Below are positions 25,701 through 36,400 of a stretch of 64,000 nucleotides of DNA, in pieces. The translations under genes were made by a program, and so were the position numbers. Positions within the stretch are counted from its first letter, which is position 1. Each line of letters starts with the position of its first letter. The notes under the pieces are model-generated. The model was not told the DNA's origin. It searched no databases and saw only the letters and a program-made list of their open reading frames with translations. The DNA comes from Stichopus chloronotus (lineage: Eukaryota; Echinodermata; Holothuroidea; Aspidochirotida; Stichopodidae), in contig CM037850.1 of assembly GCA_021234535.1 (NCBI GenBank), forward strand, positions 1,922,001-1,986,000. The letters are read 5' to 3'.

Positions 25701-28700
25701 TGTGCAAAGGTTGGGAATGTCGCGTCTAAATAAGCCTTCATTAAAGAGTCACCCCGTTCCTCACACAGTATCAAAGGAATATCAATGCATTTGATTAACT
25801 AAATTGATGTTATCTGTTGAATTTTCTATTCACTGAGACCAAACGTAGTGAACATCCGATCAAAAAGAACTAAGACATGATCATTCTTTTTATCTCCCAT
25901 TCAGAAATGAACTTCTAGGTCAACATACCAAGGTAACCACAGTATAGTGCATGTTAGGTCAAAGCCTTCCTCATACATTTTCCATCACCCAGTTAGCCCT
26001 ACATCTTCAAAATTGGTTCAAGTCGTAGAATGGGCGAAACCTTCAAGCATGGAGATGTTGATTCGATTATATATCCCATTCCCCATTTCTGTTACAACCG
26101 ACTTCAGTAATGGAAGATATAGTATACTTTATTTTGATAGACCTAATGCAGTGTTACATAACCTTTTAAACTTTCTTACGTCAAATCTGGTGAATATATA
26201 TATATATCTCCTTAATAGATTGTGTTAAAAATGATTTACAAACGGGAAATTCCGTCATTTTTTTATTTTTGTTTTTATGTTGACGTTCCATACATTGATG
26301 AGTGTTTATAGTTTTATGCCTCTCTCTAGTTTTGAATAGAACATCGTTTTGTCAAAGGTCATCAATATTTACTTGACCTCAAAAAAATCCATGGTCAAAG
26401 CTTGAAAGAGGCATGAAAAGCACATGCTAAAGGACGTTATGTGTGGGTCATTCTATAACAAACATTTAGAAATTTTTTTTCCTCTTTTACTGCATGGGCG
26501 GATTCTGACTGAATTTGGCAGATCACTGTTAACCACAAATCTGTTCTTGAGATATACTCAGGCGATACTCGATTTGGAAGAAAAAATGAGCAAAAGGTTT
26601 TGTAAGATACATGTCGCGACTGCCCTGTCCTCCGCTTGACAGGACACGGAGTCTAAAACTATTTGACTTCCCACTGAATAGCATAAACTTGACAACTGTA
26701 TGAGTGTGTGCTTCCTCAGTAACTGCTGTGCTAATTCCTAACTGTTATGCTAACTACAAACACAAAGTATACCTCCAAATGACTCACTTCTGTCCTTCAA
26801 TAACCTGCAATCACAGCCACAGCAGTAGAACTGAATTGTATTAAGGACAATGTGGTGATTGTCCTGAAGCAATGAAGTGTGAACGTCCAGACCAGTTTTC
26901 AGTGAAATTACCCTAGATACTATAGTGAGGGATCTTTCCACACGTGTTCACGACAAGTCCCATTATTTTGAACTGTTAGCAGCCTTTCTGATATTTTCTA
27001 CCAAACAAAGTTTGGTTATTTGTTACTGGATATACTGAAGCAAAATTCGAACAGTTGATGTTAGTGTCAAGATGTTAGGGATATTAAGGCTAACGAACAA
27101 TTTTTTTTTAACTTACATGTCGTCAACGATTTTCTCCGGAAAAATGAAGAGGGCAGAATGAGTGTAATTCCGATATCGTTTTCATCATGGAATCAGTCGA
27201 AAAGAGTACAACCCACGTAATACTCCTACAAATACGATTCAGTATAAGACCCCGCAATTGGTGGGCACCAGAGCGATTTGTGATACCTTCAAAAATTACT
27301 AGCCTATCAAAGTTAGCAATGTTACGGCAGTGAGCCTATCTTCTTGAACAGAAAGAAATCTGGTATTCACAAGGGCGTGGACCCATTTGCATAGGTTGGG
27401 AAGGAGGACTTTTGACCGCATGCAAATCACTGTAATAACGAGGGGTCTAAAAACAAAACGAAAATGGAAAGTGGAAAGTGTCTACAGTGCAAACGTGCCA
27501 ATACTTGCGCACAGTTTATCCTTTAAAATGGGTTTACGGACAAATGCCCCTCAGAATTTTCCCTGGAACAAATTGTCTGGTGACCGGGGGGGGGGGGGGG
27601 ATGGTTGAGTTGTCCGGTCACGTTTAAAATGTACTGTCAGTTTGCAATTCATGCTATGTTATTGATATATTCGATATTTCATATTTGAACCATTCTTCCC
27701 AGTTTAATGTTTCATGAATTTTAAAATACGTGGAGAGAAGGGGACTGTTTGGCAATGCCCACCTTCCATTGACGCGGCGTTCCCCCATGTGGGATCCACG
27801 CGAATGCATGGGTATTCCATGATTATTAATCGATTTCAGATACGTTCCTTATATATAATGGCTCATTAATTGGGACGTTTAAGAATCGACGATGGATTCC
27901 TCACGTGCGCCAGTTACAAGGACTCCTATATTTGGGGGACACTCAAAAGAACACTTACGTAATATTGCTGATAGAGTTATCAACTTACCTATATCGCATG
28001 CTTCTACATCTATTGGAATAGGTCTCTCGTCAGAGGCACATTCGAAGCCTGTGATTGGTATTATTGTGTTTGTCTCTCCTTCGAAGTATACTAGCCCGAT
28101 AGTGGGGTTTGGGGATGTCATTTTGATAGTGACGTCTTCAGTATCTGGGTAAAAATTACGTCATAATTACGTCAAGTCCGATCTCTTTACATCATACTTT
28201 ATGTACATCGCGTGGTATTTAAATATGGATGGGGTCACCATTGGAAGCAAAATTTTGACACAAAAAATGACCTATCAATTAAACCAATTTTGATTCTTTG
28301 ATCATAGTTGGAAAGAATCCTCAACTCCTATTCGCCCATTTCAGTCAGGTGACCGTGCATTATCATTCAGATAAGATAACGTCAATTCTAGAGTATAATC
28401 ATCGGCTGATGAATACACAATATAAACGTATTTCTAAAGGACTTTGTTTAGGGAAGGACTTACACAAAACAATGTTGGTACTTTGTTTATCGCGCACGAA
28501 CATTGTTGACATGTTTTGAGTCATGTTTTTTTTTCTCAAGGTTCGTTTTCAATAAAAATTCGGTCATTTCACGATCCGATCAACTTCGGACCTGTGCATA
28601 ATTAACTGTGGGAAAATGCATGATCGGGGATTCATGAAAGCGTTGCATGAGGGCTGCCCGATTTCGTTCACCGATCGTGCATTTTCCTACGATTAATGCA

Positions 28701-31700
28701 CGGTCCAACTTTGATTAACCTTTCATTGATTGTTCTATTCATTAAATCATACGGCCCAGATAAGAAAAGATTAAAATGTACATGAATGAATATGTTTGAG
28801 TTAGGTTGCTACACAGAATCTACCATCTTATTATAAACATAGGCTTTAGTAGGATTTTCGTTACTTATACTTCCAATCGAACTTTTTGACTAATGGTTTG
28901 TATTGTATCAAATGTTTTTTGTCCTGAAAACTTTCAATATTTGTGACCTTATCATCGAGGGTGATATAATTATTATTCAAAATTTAAGACACAGGGGATT
29001 GTGATCAAGTGAATATTCACTATTGAAGATTATGACCCCTGCTTTAGCGTCACCGTGACGTCATTTCAAGACGAAGATCACAAGCCGCTGTTTTTTTTTT
29101 TTTTTGTCCATGGCCTTGGTTGGATACGAGTGCGACAAAAGATTATTATCTCTGCAGTGACTGGCTGGCCTGCTCACCACACAATGGGACGTGCATTCTT
29201 TCCTAGTGACTTCGGTTTTACAATGGAGCTATGGTTTAACGTGTTAGAGAACCGGTGGGCTACACCCGCCATAGAATATTGAACGCATATTGCTAGGAGA
29301 GTAATGTCAACTGTACGACCACGCAGTGATGACAAAAAATGACATCTGTAGGAAATGACGACACAATGATGGCTATACCATCATGGAGATAGCACCGCAA
29401 GAAACCTCATGAAACGTGTATATCTAGTTTTACCTACCGGTGAAGTGACATTAACTCACCATCTACGTTTTCTTCAATAGTATAGTCCGCCATATCGTTC
29501 ATGACGTCATAGAGTTCACCTTTCGTGGTATATGCGAAAGTGTTGACAGGAGTTACTCTAACGAGCTCGCCTTCGTCTGGGTGACAATCGTCCAGTATTT
29601 GTAGAATGAATGGTTTGCTCTCTGTGTTATATTCCTCTATGGTAAGCGTGAACGTGTAAGGTAACTCCAGTGACGGAGTGAAGTCAAAACCAGGTTCAAC
29701 GTCCGGCATACCATTTACGTTGTCAATGGTATACTCTATTTAGGAAAAAGACATAAATGCCTATTTTATGTAGTAGATGTGTAATCCATTCTGTAGCCTC
29801 ATGCACATAAGTATACCATTATGTGACGATGTTCAGGGATTGATATAAAAAAAAATAGTGGATACTGACATATACTCATATATGGTCTCAGCATAATTTT
29901 ACACATTAAAAAATATTTCGGCATATACTGTACATTTATACCATATTTTTCCAATGTAATGATGAGCTGCAAGACAATATGGGTAGATCATCGTCGGCCT
30001 CGACAAGTCTTTGGTGTCTATTTTGGCAGTTTTATGAATGCCTCTTAGTGGTCGAGACTTTTAGTCGTTTAAGTAGGATCTTTTACACCATGCATGGCGT
30101 ACCGGTATATCTTACAAGAATGTAACTGAACAGCAATTAGAAATCAGTCTTTACATAGATATTTATGAGGCATAACGCCTGCTGAAATCTATGATCAGCA
30201 ATATGAGAAGCCATATAACTAATGAAATAACACGTCCTCCCCCCTAAAAAGTGTAAATGTTCTGTCGTGTAGGTATTTTTTAAGATAACGGCTATCTACA
30301 TCAGACACTTCTTTTATCCAAGAGATGTGGAGAGAAAATTTGAAAATTAGAGGTCGAATTCTACATAGAAGACTATGTATGGGAAGCACCACCATAGTTT
30401 GGTGGAAAAAGACGAGGAAAAAGAAAGTTTTGACCCAAAATACTTCAAAGATTGCTGGAAATGGGCACTTACCAGCCCTTTTATGACCAAAAATTCTAGG
30501 CAGGCTACTGCATGAAAATAGTGACAATGCAATAGCGGTATCATGAAAACATTCAAAAAGTTCCAAAAATATGTTCTGGATAGTAAGGGGAGGGGGTGAG
30601 AAATGGGGGAAGGGGACTATTCTCATCTTCTTTCGGTAATCCCCTGCTTGGTATCCTCCGTTTCTCCAAATATATCAGAATTTCGTCAAAGATACCAGCA
30701 TGGTAGTTGTATTTCTTACCAACTTCCAAATCGCCATTTGTCATTGGACTGTCAACTCCAGCTATTATTTCGATACGGTTAAATGGTTCGTCTTCATTCA
30801 AGACTGTAAGTCCCGTCTGAAGGAGTGACACTGTTGCTATTGGAGGAATGTGAAGAAAAAAATAATAGTGATGGTCATAGTGAGAACAAATCATGGTTGC
30901 CATGGACATTGATAAATTGGCGAGGCTGATGATGATGATGGTCGGGATAATGATACTGATATTCGTAAAGATAGTAATAACGATGATGATGTTGAAAGTT
31001 ATGAAGATGATTAAAATGATAATGATGGTAATGGATAATGGTTGGTGTTATTATCTCATCGCCCTATAGGGGCTAGATGAGGTATTGTAGTCACTTGGCT
31101 AGTAGAGCTATATATTGTATTGTGCACCCATGGGAGAATGGTTGCCATGGAAACGCTTGGAGTGGATGAGTAGCGTCACCCCAGGGGTACCACATGGTAG
31201 AGTGACCATGGGTACAGCAGGGTCCGTGCCAATGTGTGTGCGTGTGTGTGTGTGCGTTTGGGAGGGTGTGTGTGTGTGTGTGTGCGTCCGGACCTGTCCA
31301 AATTTTGGTTTTTCCAGAATAGTTTGAAATGCATATGAGCGATTAAGTTGGAACTTGATGCATGATGCCAATATGTGCAAGATGTATTAGTTGTATGGTA
31401 AATGGAGTCAAATTTGCTGATTTTTGAGAAAAAAGTCTCTTTTTTTCCCCCTAAAATTGCTACTGTATTTCCAGCATATCTTGAGAAGAGTTTGAGCATT
31501 TAATGCAAAAATTTGCAAAAACTTACATGAGAATGAAATATTCAAGGTATATCACTTTCATAGAAAAGAGAGTGAAATTTGCTGATTATTGAGAAAAAAA
31601 GACAATTTTCCCACAAAATTTGTATTTCCAGCATATCGTGAGAATGATTAAACCAATTAACTTAAAGTTTTGTAAGTACTTAGCAATAAACTATCACAAA

Positions 31701-33499
31701 TTCCCGTGTGCAGGCCCTGTATTGAAATCAATGTGCATGTTGGCGATGAGATACGCAGCTCCGTGGATTGCCCTCTTGTTGTAGTTTTAGAGGTAAGCAC
31801 GTCGGATCTAGAGATAACAGGACCGAATATATTTTAAGTACCGGTACAGTTCTGAGTAATATATTTTAAAGTGATATGTAGGTCAGTAGTAACACGGCAA
31901 TATTACCAGTGCTCCGTAATTGAAGATCTTCTTTGTCGAGTAATGACGACAAAGTATACATGACGGTATATACATTTTTTTCTCCGGGATGAAAATGTAA
32001 GCACTGATTTGAATAAAAAAGCAATTTGATAAAATAAAATAGTTCAAAGTTCACTCTACCAAGTTCACTCAACATGTGTAGCTTCACGTTGTTCGTAAAG
32101 GCAGGGAAGCTGCCATCGTACGAGCGCGTACATTGAGTCATAGTTTACACATCGTAAGACGGAAGAGGTGCCTATTTTCAGGGCCATTTGTTTTTTGAAA
32201 ATTCGTAGCAGCCTACCCCAGATTAGTCATTCAGAGAGAGGGTTGGCAAACTGGCAATAACAACCGATGGCAGCCAGGCTGATCCGTGTTCAAATTTTGA
32301 AATTGATACTTTTAAAGATGTTAGTTAAAGATACAAAATGAGAGCCTGCTTCTTCCCATAGTCATACCTGTAACACGTCGTCATACAAGTTCGTCTCGTG
32401 ATCGGGTATAGTTTGCTGTCACTGGCCCAAGATGTCGTGAAAGTTGAGTCACATGTATTTCAAAGTAAAGTGGATTGAAATGTCACATAAAAAAATATTG
32501 ACATGAGACCAAGGTTTCATAACTGAGAGGCAACAAGTGCAGTACCCCTATGTTTTTACACCTACCAGCCCACCCTGCACACCGGATAAGTGAGTTCCAT
32601 AGACGTTGACACTAACAGGTTCAGGTACAACGATGGGGGATACCTCCTGGATTACCCTTCCCTTTACTTCCAGGATAAAATTCTCGACGCACCATTTATG
32701 GGTCACTCAGGGATTCATCGATCGCCCATCTACTGACAGGGACGGCAGTAACAAGGTCAGACACATCGCGATGATAAGGGACCACCAAAGCTACTGCATG
32801 AAGCTGGTTAGCACAATTATAAGGCTGCAGTGATACTCCAATGCATGTTAATGTTAAAGAGGCTCATTTTGTTGAAATAGTATTTTTGTGACGAGTTTGA
32901 AGGAAACCATTTCATGCCAATACTTCTAAGTTATCCTTCATAGTCGTGTATGTACTGTCATTTTCAAATGTGAGAAAGCGTTTCATAAATACTTTTCGGC
33001 TATGGTAAATGCTTTATGGTAAAAAGTGTCTTGTCACAGATTTGCAACAGAAGTGATTTTAAGCCGTCAATTGTCCTATCATCGTTGATGTTCAGAATTC
33101 CTAGTTTGACCATTTAACATCAACATGTAAATATTACTGAAAAGGTGTGGAAATTGTTTTGAATTTTGTGAAGCAACTCATTAAGTCACTTGAACATGTC
33201 AGGTTCAACCGTGCATACATGTTAAACTGATTGTGCAGTGGTAAACACACGTAACGTGATTAATCTCATCTACCAATTAAGCACTCACACTCTCAACTGT
33301 AGCTCACGTGAGGTGTTTGATATTCGAAAAGGAAAAAAAAAAACGTCAAGAATCAGTTACTAAATTGTTGTTGAAAATTACATTAAAACTAAAGCTTTAA
33401 AGGAGTTTTTAAAAACTTGTTACCGGTTTGAGCTCCATCGCTGCAAAGGATAAAAGCACTGAGACCGAAGGTGAATGTAAATAACCAAACAGCTTCCAT
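13590..33499 (-). CDS. Gene A: secreted Calx-beta / Tie-ectodomain-like protein, 10 coding exons
   Basis: Spliced CDS built by reading the minus strand: exons 33424-33499, 30720-30836, 29460-29735, 27989-28144, 24263-24487, 23084-23452, 21327-21581, 19351-19512, 15468-15629 and 13590-13747. They total 1956 nt, or 651 residues plus a stop. Every junction is GT..AG and phase 1. Order of modules: signal peptide, two Calx-beta-like modules (exons 2-3 and 4-5), Ig-like 1, Ig-like 2, EGF-like 1 to 3. From family knowledge, Ig1-Ig2-EGF x3, one domain per exon, is the N-terminal layout of Tie receptors, and Tie Ig2 also lacks the usual strand-F cysteine, as here. Calx-beta domains in front of a Tie-like block are not part of the vertebrate Tie layout. 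Inference: an extracellular, disulfide-rich, possibly calcium-binding protein. It is paralogous to gene B, 31.3 kb away in the same orientation. Exon 6 has a shifted acceptor and the 3' end is ambiguous (see those entries). Ligand and function are unknown. Confidence 0.8.
13748..15467 (-). other. Gene A intron 9
   Basis: Non-coding. Contains a GCATGCATGCATGG tract near 14000, a poly-G run at about 14203-14217 and the foldback element at 14237-14555. The part around 14900-15110 aligns with gene B intron 9 near 45640-45790. Confidence 0.7.
14237..14555. mobile_element. Foldback element in gene A intron 9
   Basis: About 319 bp with long inverted arms (roughly 75 bp at the outer ends, with inner matches continuing). 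Both ends carry CATGATATCATG, itself a palindrome. Not present in gene B intron 9, so it was probably inserted after the duplication. No clear target-site duplication was found. Confidence 0.75.
15468..15629 (-). CDS. Gene A exon 9: EGF-like module 2, Tie-type
   Basis: 162 nt, phase 1-1, acceptor CTCCAACAG and donor GTAATG. Contains CRDLDKNIPRDCKGVLFC followed by YVDPLGCQCARGYWGPKCDR. Tie2 EGF2 has the same FCxxDPxGCxCAxGxxGxxC arrangement with the same cysteine spacing, the strongest single link to the Tie family. Confidence 0.86.
15630..19350 (-). other. Gene A intron 8
   Basis: 3.7 kb non-coding. Near 17280 there is a poly-G tract. The 17950-18690 part ends in CTGGCTACGCCCCTG, a sequence I associate with interspersed repeats of marine invertebrates. 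Around 19080-19220 it is A-rich. No further exon recognised. Confidence 0.6.
19351..19512 (-). CDS. Gene A exon 8: EGF-like module 1
   Basis: 162 nt, phase 1-1, acceptor CATTAAG and donor GTAAGT. Encodes a cysteine-rich module with CRSCFNGGVCPSP and CICPLGFYGERCET. The C-x-N-G-G-x-C then C-x-C-x(3)-G-F-x-G-x-x-C pattern is a standard EGF. The matching gene B exon is one codon shorter. Confidence 0.85.
19513..21326 (-). other. Gene A intron 7
   Basis: Non-coding. Aligns in blocks with gene B intron 7. A 10-bp perfect inverted repeat (ATCAGTGGTT / AACCACTGAT) lies at 19669-19710. The region near 20920-20950 is the empty site for the hAT-like insertion in gene B. Confidence 0.6.
21327..21581 (-). 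CDS. Gene A exon 7: Ig-like module 2 (Tie Ig2-like)
   Basis: 255 nt, 85 codons, phase 1-1, acceptor TAATTTCAG and donor GTAATA. Reads from DVLSPIRGPTITVNRGEDVT through HELRWQLN to SKHGGYYEVSRVQRGKSG and RLIIRG. The W of strand C and the GGYY of strand F are present, but the strand-F cysteine is replaced. The same loss is characteristic of Tie Ig2, which supports the family call. It leads directly into the EGF block. Confidence 0.8.
21582..23083 (-). other. Gene A intron 6
   Basis: Contains an A/T trinucleotide-rich tract at about 21605-21720 (ATC and AAT units), then LINE fragments to about 22690. Confidence 0.65.
21720..22690 (+). mobile_element. Degenerate LINE reverse-transcriptase fragments
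   Basis: Plus-strand pieces in shifting frames: DHLNEHHILAHEQNG, then GCREDKDQLLIDE, KKRCTN and AVAWIGF, then IKCGISQGDS. A second copy of the same domain start follows: FSGTLAEQINEHLNTHQLLA then GCRGTK. These match the non-LTR RT pattern EH..LL..EQ.GCR.GSRGTKDQLLID ... MAWIDY and GI.QGD. Stops, frameshifts and an internal deletion make it dead. The family could be R2/NeSL-like but that is not certain. Gene B lacks it. Confidence 0.7.
23084..23452 (-). CDS. Gene A exon 6: Ig-like module 1, with shifted splice acceptor
   Basis: Open from the donor GTGAGT (after 23084) up past 23452. Contains YGTNTLFSKPKRYSRDRFGS and YVITAGYSPPQSIPVFVLP. The R-F-G-S-Y-V segment fits the D-x-G-x-Y region of an Ig strand F. 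Position directly before the second Ig matches Tie Ig1. The acceptor used in gene B (TTTCAG) is destroyed here (CCTCATT), and one G is missing just inside the exon. The upstream CATAG ending at 23453 restores phase 1 and gives a 369-nt exon. An alternative is transcription starting at an ATG at 23474, which would encode MISVQSIVLFLILWDSILS, a plausible signal peptide. Confidence 0.65.
23453..24262 (-). other. Gene A intron 5
   Basis: 810 bp, non-coding, block-similar to gene B intron 5. Begins (transcript sense) with the conserved GTGCGT donor. Confidence 0.65.
24263..24487 (-). CDS. Gene A exon 5: Calx-beta core
   Basis: 225 nt, phase 1-1, acceptor TTTTATTGCAG and an unusual donor GTGCGT that is conserved in gene B. 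Contains ESFDIVIIDDDTVEEPETT and ends VTIIDNG. This is the clearest Calx-beta signature in the gene: IxIIDDDxxExxE, with the closing TIIDN strand. The acidic cluster suggests calcium binding (inference). An in-frame ATG upstream at 24512 looks like a signal peptide but lies in the intron. Confidence 0.83.
24488..27988 (-). other. Gene A intron 4
   Basis: 3.5 kb. The 24530-25330 part is a degenerate minisatellite. A poly-G tract lies near 27590. No recognisable coding exon. Confidence 0.65.
24530..25330. repeat. Degenerate ~60-bp minisatellite in gene A intron 4
   Basis: Many imperfect copies of a unit with CTGCTCATTACTGTA, CACTTACACAT and CAAAGTGCAG blocks. The same array, about half as long, is in gene B at 55240-55690. 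Confidence 0.7.
27989..28144 (-). CDS. Gene A exon 4: first half of Calx-beta-like module 2
   Basis: 156 nt, phase 1-1, acceptor TTTACCCAG and donor GTAAGT. Carries PTIGLVYFEGETNTIIPITG, a Calx-beta-type A/B strand region, then DERPIPIDVEACDIG. The gene B counterpart has the same length but diverges at the N-terminal edge. Confidence 0.78.
28145..29459 (-). other. Gene A intron 3
   Basis: Non-coding. Contains the second foldback element (28573-28722). The last part near 29290-29450 matches gene B intron 3. Confidence 0.6.
28573..28722. mobile_element. Foldback / MITE-like element, copy 2
   Basis: Arms related to the element at 5581-5746: outer GATCAACTTCGGACC against GGTCCAACTTTGATTAACC, with GGGCTGCCC in the core. 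More diverged than copy 1. Absent from the equivalent gene B intron. Confidence 0.6.
29460..29735 (-). CDS. Gene A exon 3: Calx-beta-like module 1
   Basis: 276 nt, 92 codons, phase 1-1, acceptor TAAATAG and donor GTGAGT. Contains FILQILDDCHPDEGELVRV, which fits the Calx-beta pattern of hydrophobic-x-hydrophobic followed by DD..P-E..E and alternating hydrophobics. By eye it differs from gene B exon 3 at about 10 of 92 residues, so it is one of the best-conserved exons. Confidence 0.8.
29736..30719 (-). other. Gene A intron 2
   Basis: 984 bp non-coding, aligned over much of its length with gene B intron 2. ORFs here are intronic read-through. Confidence 0.65.
30720..30836 (-). CDS. Gene A exon 2: first half of Calx-beta-like module 1
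   Basis: 117 nt, phase 1-1, acceptor CCAATAG and donor GTAAGA. Contains NEDEPFNRIEIIAGVDSP and ends DLEVG. The matching exon in gene B has the same length and conserved splice sites. Assignment to a Calx-beta-like fold rests on the following exon. Alone this segment is only an acidic beta-rich extracellular sequence. Confidence 0.75.
30837..33423 (-). other. Gene A intron 1
   Basis: 2.6 kb. Holds ATG/ATGATG-rich sequence near 30925-31030, an R1-family repeat at 31050-31690 and otherwise unassigned sequence. Confidence 0.6.
31050..31690 (+). repeat. Interspersed repeat, family R1, second copy
   Basis: Starts with an ATCTCATC ... GATGAGGT hairpin, then GTTGCCATGG, a TG-rich microsatellite at about 31215-31287, TCCAAATTTTGG and CAGCATATCTTGAGAA units, in the same order as at 3901-4930. 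Confidence 0.7.
33424..33499 (-). CDS. Gene A exon 1: start codon and signal peptide
   Basis: The ATG lies at 33499-33497 in a good context (A at -3, G at +4). It encodes 25 residues beginning MEAVWLFTFTFGLSAF and continuing through Ile-Leu-Cys to Ser-Asp-Gly-Ala-Gln-Thr. This is a hydrophobic stretch of about 18 residues followed by small and polar residues, typical of a cleavable secretion signal. The donor is GTAACA after a phase-1 G, matching the phase-1 acceptor of exon 2. The 5' UTR is not delimited. No obvious TATA box was seen in the few hundred bases upstream. Confidence 0.72.
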
Positions 33500-36400
33500 C
33501 TTGGAAAAAAAGAAGGGCGTAGACAACAATACGGCTAATGCTATTACAGTAATTGCACCGTACACTGATCTACCTGATAAATGGTGTGATGTCGTAGTGA
33601 TTTTTTGCTTTTACCTCGTTTTCAGTCTATTATTTGTATTTTGATTCTATTGTACAAAAATAAAGAAATTTTGTGGTCGAGTGGTGTTGCCACTTTGACC
33701 TGATACGGTAGCGCCTACTTTCTGCACGGGCATACTTACCTACCGAATACGTCTACTGTAAGCCGATTCGATCACCCGTGACGTCCAGAAAGCCTGTGAA
33801 ATGGTCAGAAGATTTTACACTATGTATGTTGCCACGAGTAGCTTAAGGGGGGGGGGGGGGGGTAAAAGCAGCCGGCGCTGTTGAACTTGGAGGTTCAAAG
33901 GCAACTTATTTCCGATAATTTTCAATGTGTTCTCGAAACGAATTAAATGGCATTTATTGTAAAGCAAGATTATTGGCAAAAACTTTGCAATTATAGTCCC
34001 GTCTTAAATTTTATCTTAAATCTTTAATATTCATGTATGAGTCTAGAGTTAGTTAGGGAAAGATTTATACAAACAAATTATAACAAAACCATATTTCGAT
34101 CGTATGAACGATCGATCAATCAATATATCAATTATGAAATTCTTCCAAAGGAACTGTCCGTCTTTGAAAGGGTAAATATCGTGTGAAACGTAGAAGCATG
34201 ACCAATGTCATTAGACGCTGTCCTTGCGGTAGACGAGTCTTAGGGTAAGAAAGGTTCCCCTCATCCCTTTGTGAAATATGTACTTACGTAAATTGTTTCA
34301 GATGTTCAAAAAAATGCTAAACTGAGTACTGTGGCATCGTAGGGCTATAATCACCCGTAGCATTGTCAATTTTAGAATAGTAGGCAAGAAATACATTAAA
34401 AGATAGCCGTAGATTGTGATGTGTTGAACACATGTAGATATAGGCCCAGTTATTTACGGGGGAAGTGTGTGTACCCTGCAACCGTTGTTACGAGATTACA
34501 ACAACATTACAACTGCATAGAGACCCCCTGCAAGAGAAAATAACTAGATCCCATCCACGCAGTCTCTCGTTGTAAAGTCTCACAAGGTTATACCATTGCT
34601 TATAGCAGAGAGACTGGCAGCCTCTGCCTGCTGTAAAGGTGGTGTGACATGGAAATGACAACAAATTCCGTCAAAATCATATCAAATATTGACGATTTTA
34701 CAGGCAATTTCGTGTTTTTATATCTGCATCATGAGTAAACATTACCTAAGTATGGAAATTTGTTACATCAATGTAGGATCCGCATGAATTTACTCAGCCT
34801 TTATTTAAAGGACAATAAAGAATTGTCAAGGCCTAGAGGGTTTTGTTTTGGAAACCATTTTTCTTTACAAATATTGCCATCACCCACCTATGTAAAACCC
34901 AGTAATAAAGAGATAACATATATAGGCCTAAGAAATATCGACACTGTGCAACACTCTACGTCTCCATGTTTGCATTTCCATCAAACGTTGAAAAGCCGTA
35001 TTTCAAATATGCTAATAGATAGAAACATAACTCTAAAGGAACTTCAATCAAGGTTCACTATGAAACCTTTGCGAAAAGCCAGCTCTTTTCTAAACGCGCA
35101 TGTTACACAACCTTTAAGACTAAATGGGTGAAATTCGCACCCACCGGTCAATCACGGTCAATGTAGAAACTAAAATTTTCCGGTCTGGTAGACAACTGAT
35201 ACAAATCGAAAATAGCAGAATTGTTACGTGTTAGTAAAGCCGTGTCATGAACAAAGGCTTATTAGTTAATGGCTAATTCGGCCTCAGAAACAGAAAACTT
35301 ATAAAAATAAAAGCAAGTTAACTTGTTAGAATGAACTTTCAGAATGTTCGGTTTGAACGTCTTTAGTTTGTTTCATTTTCTTTGTTGATGAACTCCTTAT
35401 TGGGACCTTACAAAACAAACCTGTAGTTCCAACTTCCTCCCAGCTATTTCATGTTGTTTTCATTACAATGACTTCTGATCAGTTCATATCGTTTCATGTG
35501 AAAGTCATGAATGTTAGTTGCATAGCAGTTTGTTGTAAGGAATAAAGTGAAATTGATGTTAAAGTAAACTGACCTAGATTTGAGCTTACTCCACTCCCAA
35601 CCATTATGGTGTATTATTTTCCATGTAAATTGGTGGATTTCTGTGATTTTCCACAGTATTATGGTCATGAAATATCTCAAATGACATCGTGAAGTACAAA
35701 AACGTACCAAGTTATGTCAAAGATCTCATGTGCAGGCATGTTTGTTTCATCCATAACTGTAACAGCGCCATTCTGTTGCGTGACACAAATTTCAACAACG
35801 CCCTCTTAAATGCTCATGTTATGTTTACGATATTGTGACTGTGCTAAAATATTCAACAGACCCTTCCCGTGCTAGATTACACATGTTTTACCTAGAGGCA
35901 TAACACCGTAACAACATAGACATTGGATTGACACAGCTGATCTACTTTACGTGAACAGCATCACAGGATGGGGCAGTGATAAATCTGACCTAAAGCAAGT
36001 AGGGTTCTAAATCAAAACTTGCTATTAAATATTACGTCTCTGACGTTTCTCACAGAAAGACAAGGGAAGGTACAAACTAATCAATAGTTTAAGAAGTAGA
36101 CATGGCTTCGTTTTCTTGTAGATAAAAATAACAACGGCAATCAATGTGTGCCAATTAAAGATAACAGTTCGAGCCACTCTGCCTCAGAACTCATTGCAAT
36201 TGTCTCACAGCAGATGGTGCCAATGCATACAATGTACATTATTTGCATATAGGTAAAAGCAGGTATACATAGATCAAGGTAGAAACTGCATAGCAACAGT
36301 TCTAAGTGCTTTAAGAATAAAACAAGATCAGAAAGAGGTATAGACATTGCCAAAGGATTAATTATAGAAAATTCTATTCAAAAACCATAAACCTTGGTAA

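Noticed and set aside
27580..27602. Numerous poly-G runs of 12-16 bases (for example here, 3760, 4030, 14203, 33847, 50048)
   Set aside because: Common simple-sequence noise in such genomes, and lengths are unreliable in assemblies. Not treated as regulatory G-quadruplexes.
32606..32833. Plus ORF in gene A intron 1 (contains STDRDGSNKVRHIAMIRDHQ)
   Set aside because: Looked for a fibrinogen-like or other domain and found none; one isolated frame in an intron on the opposite strand.
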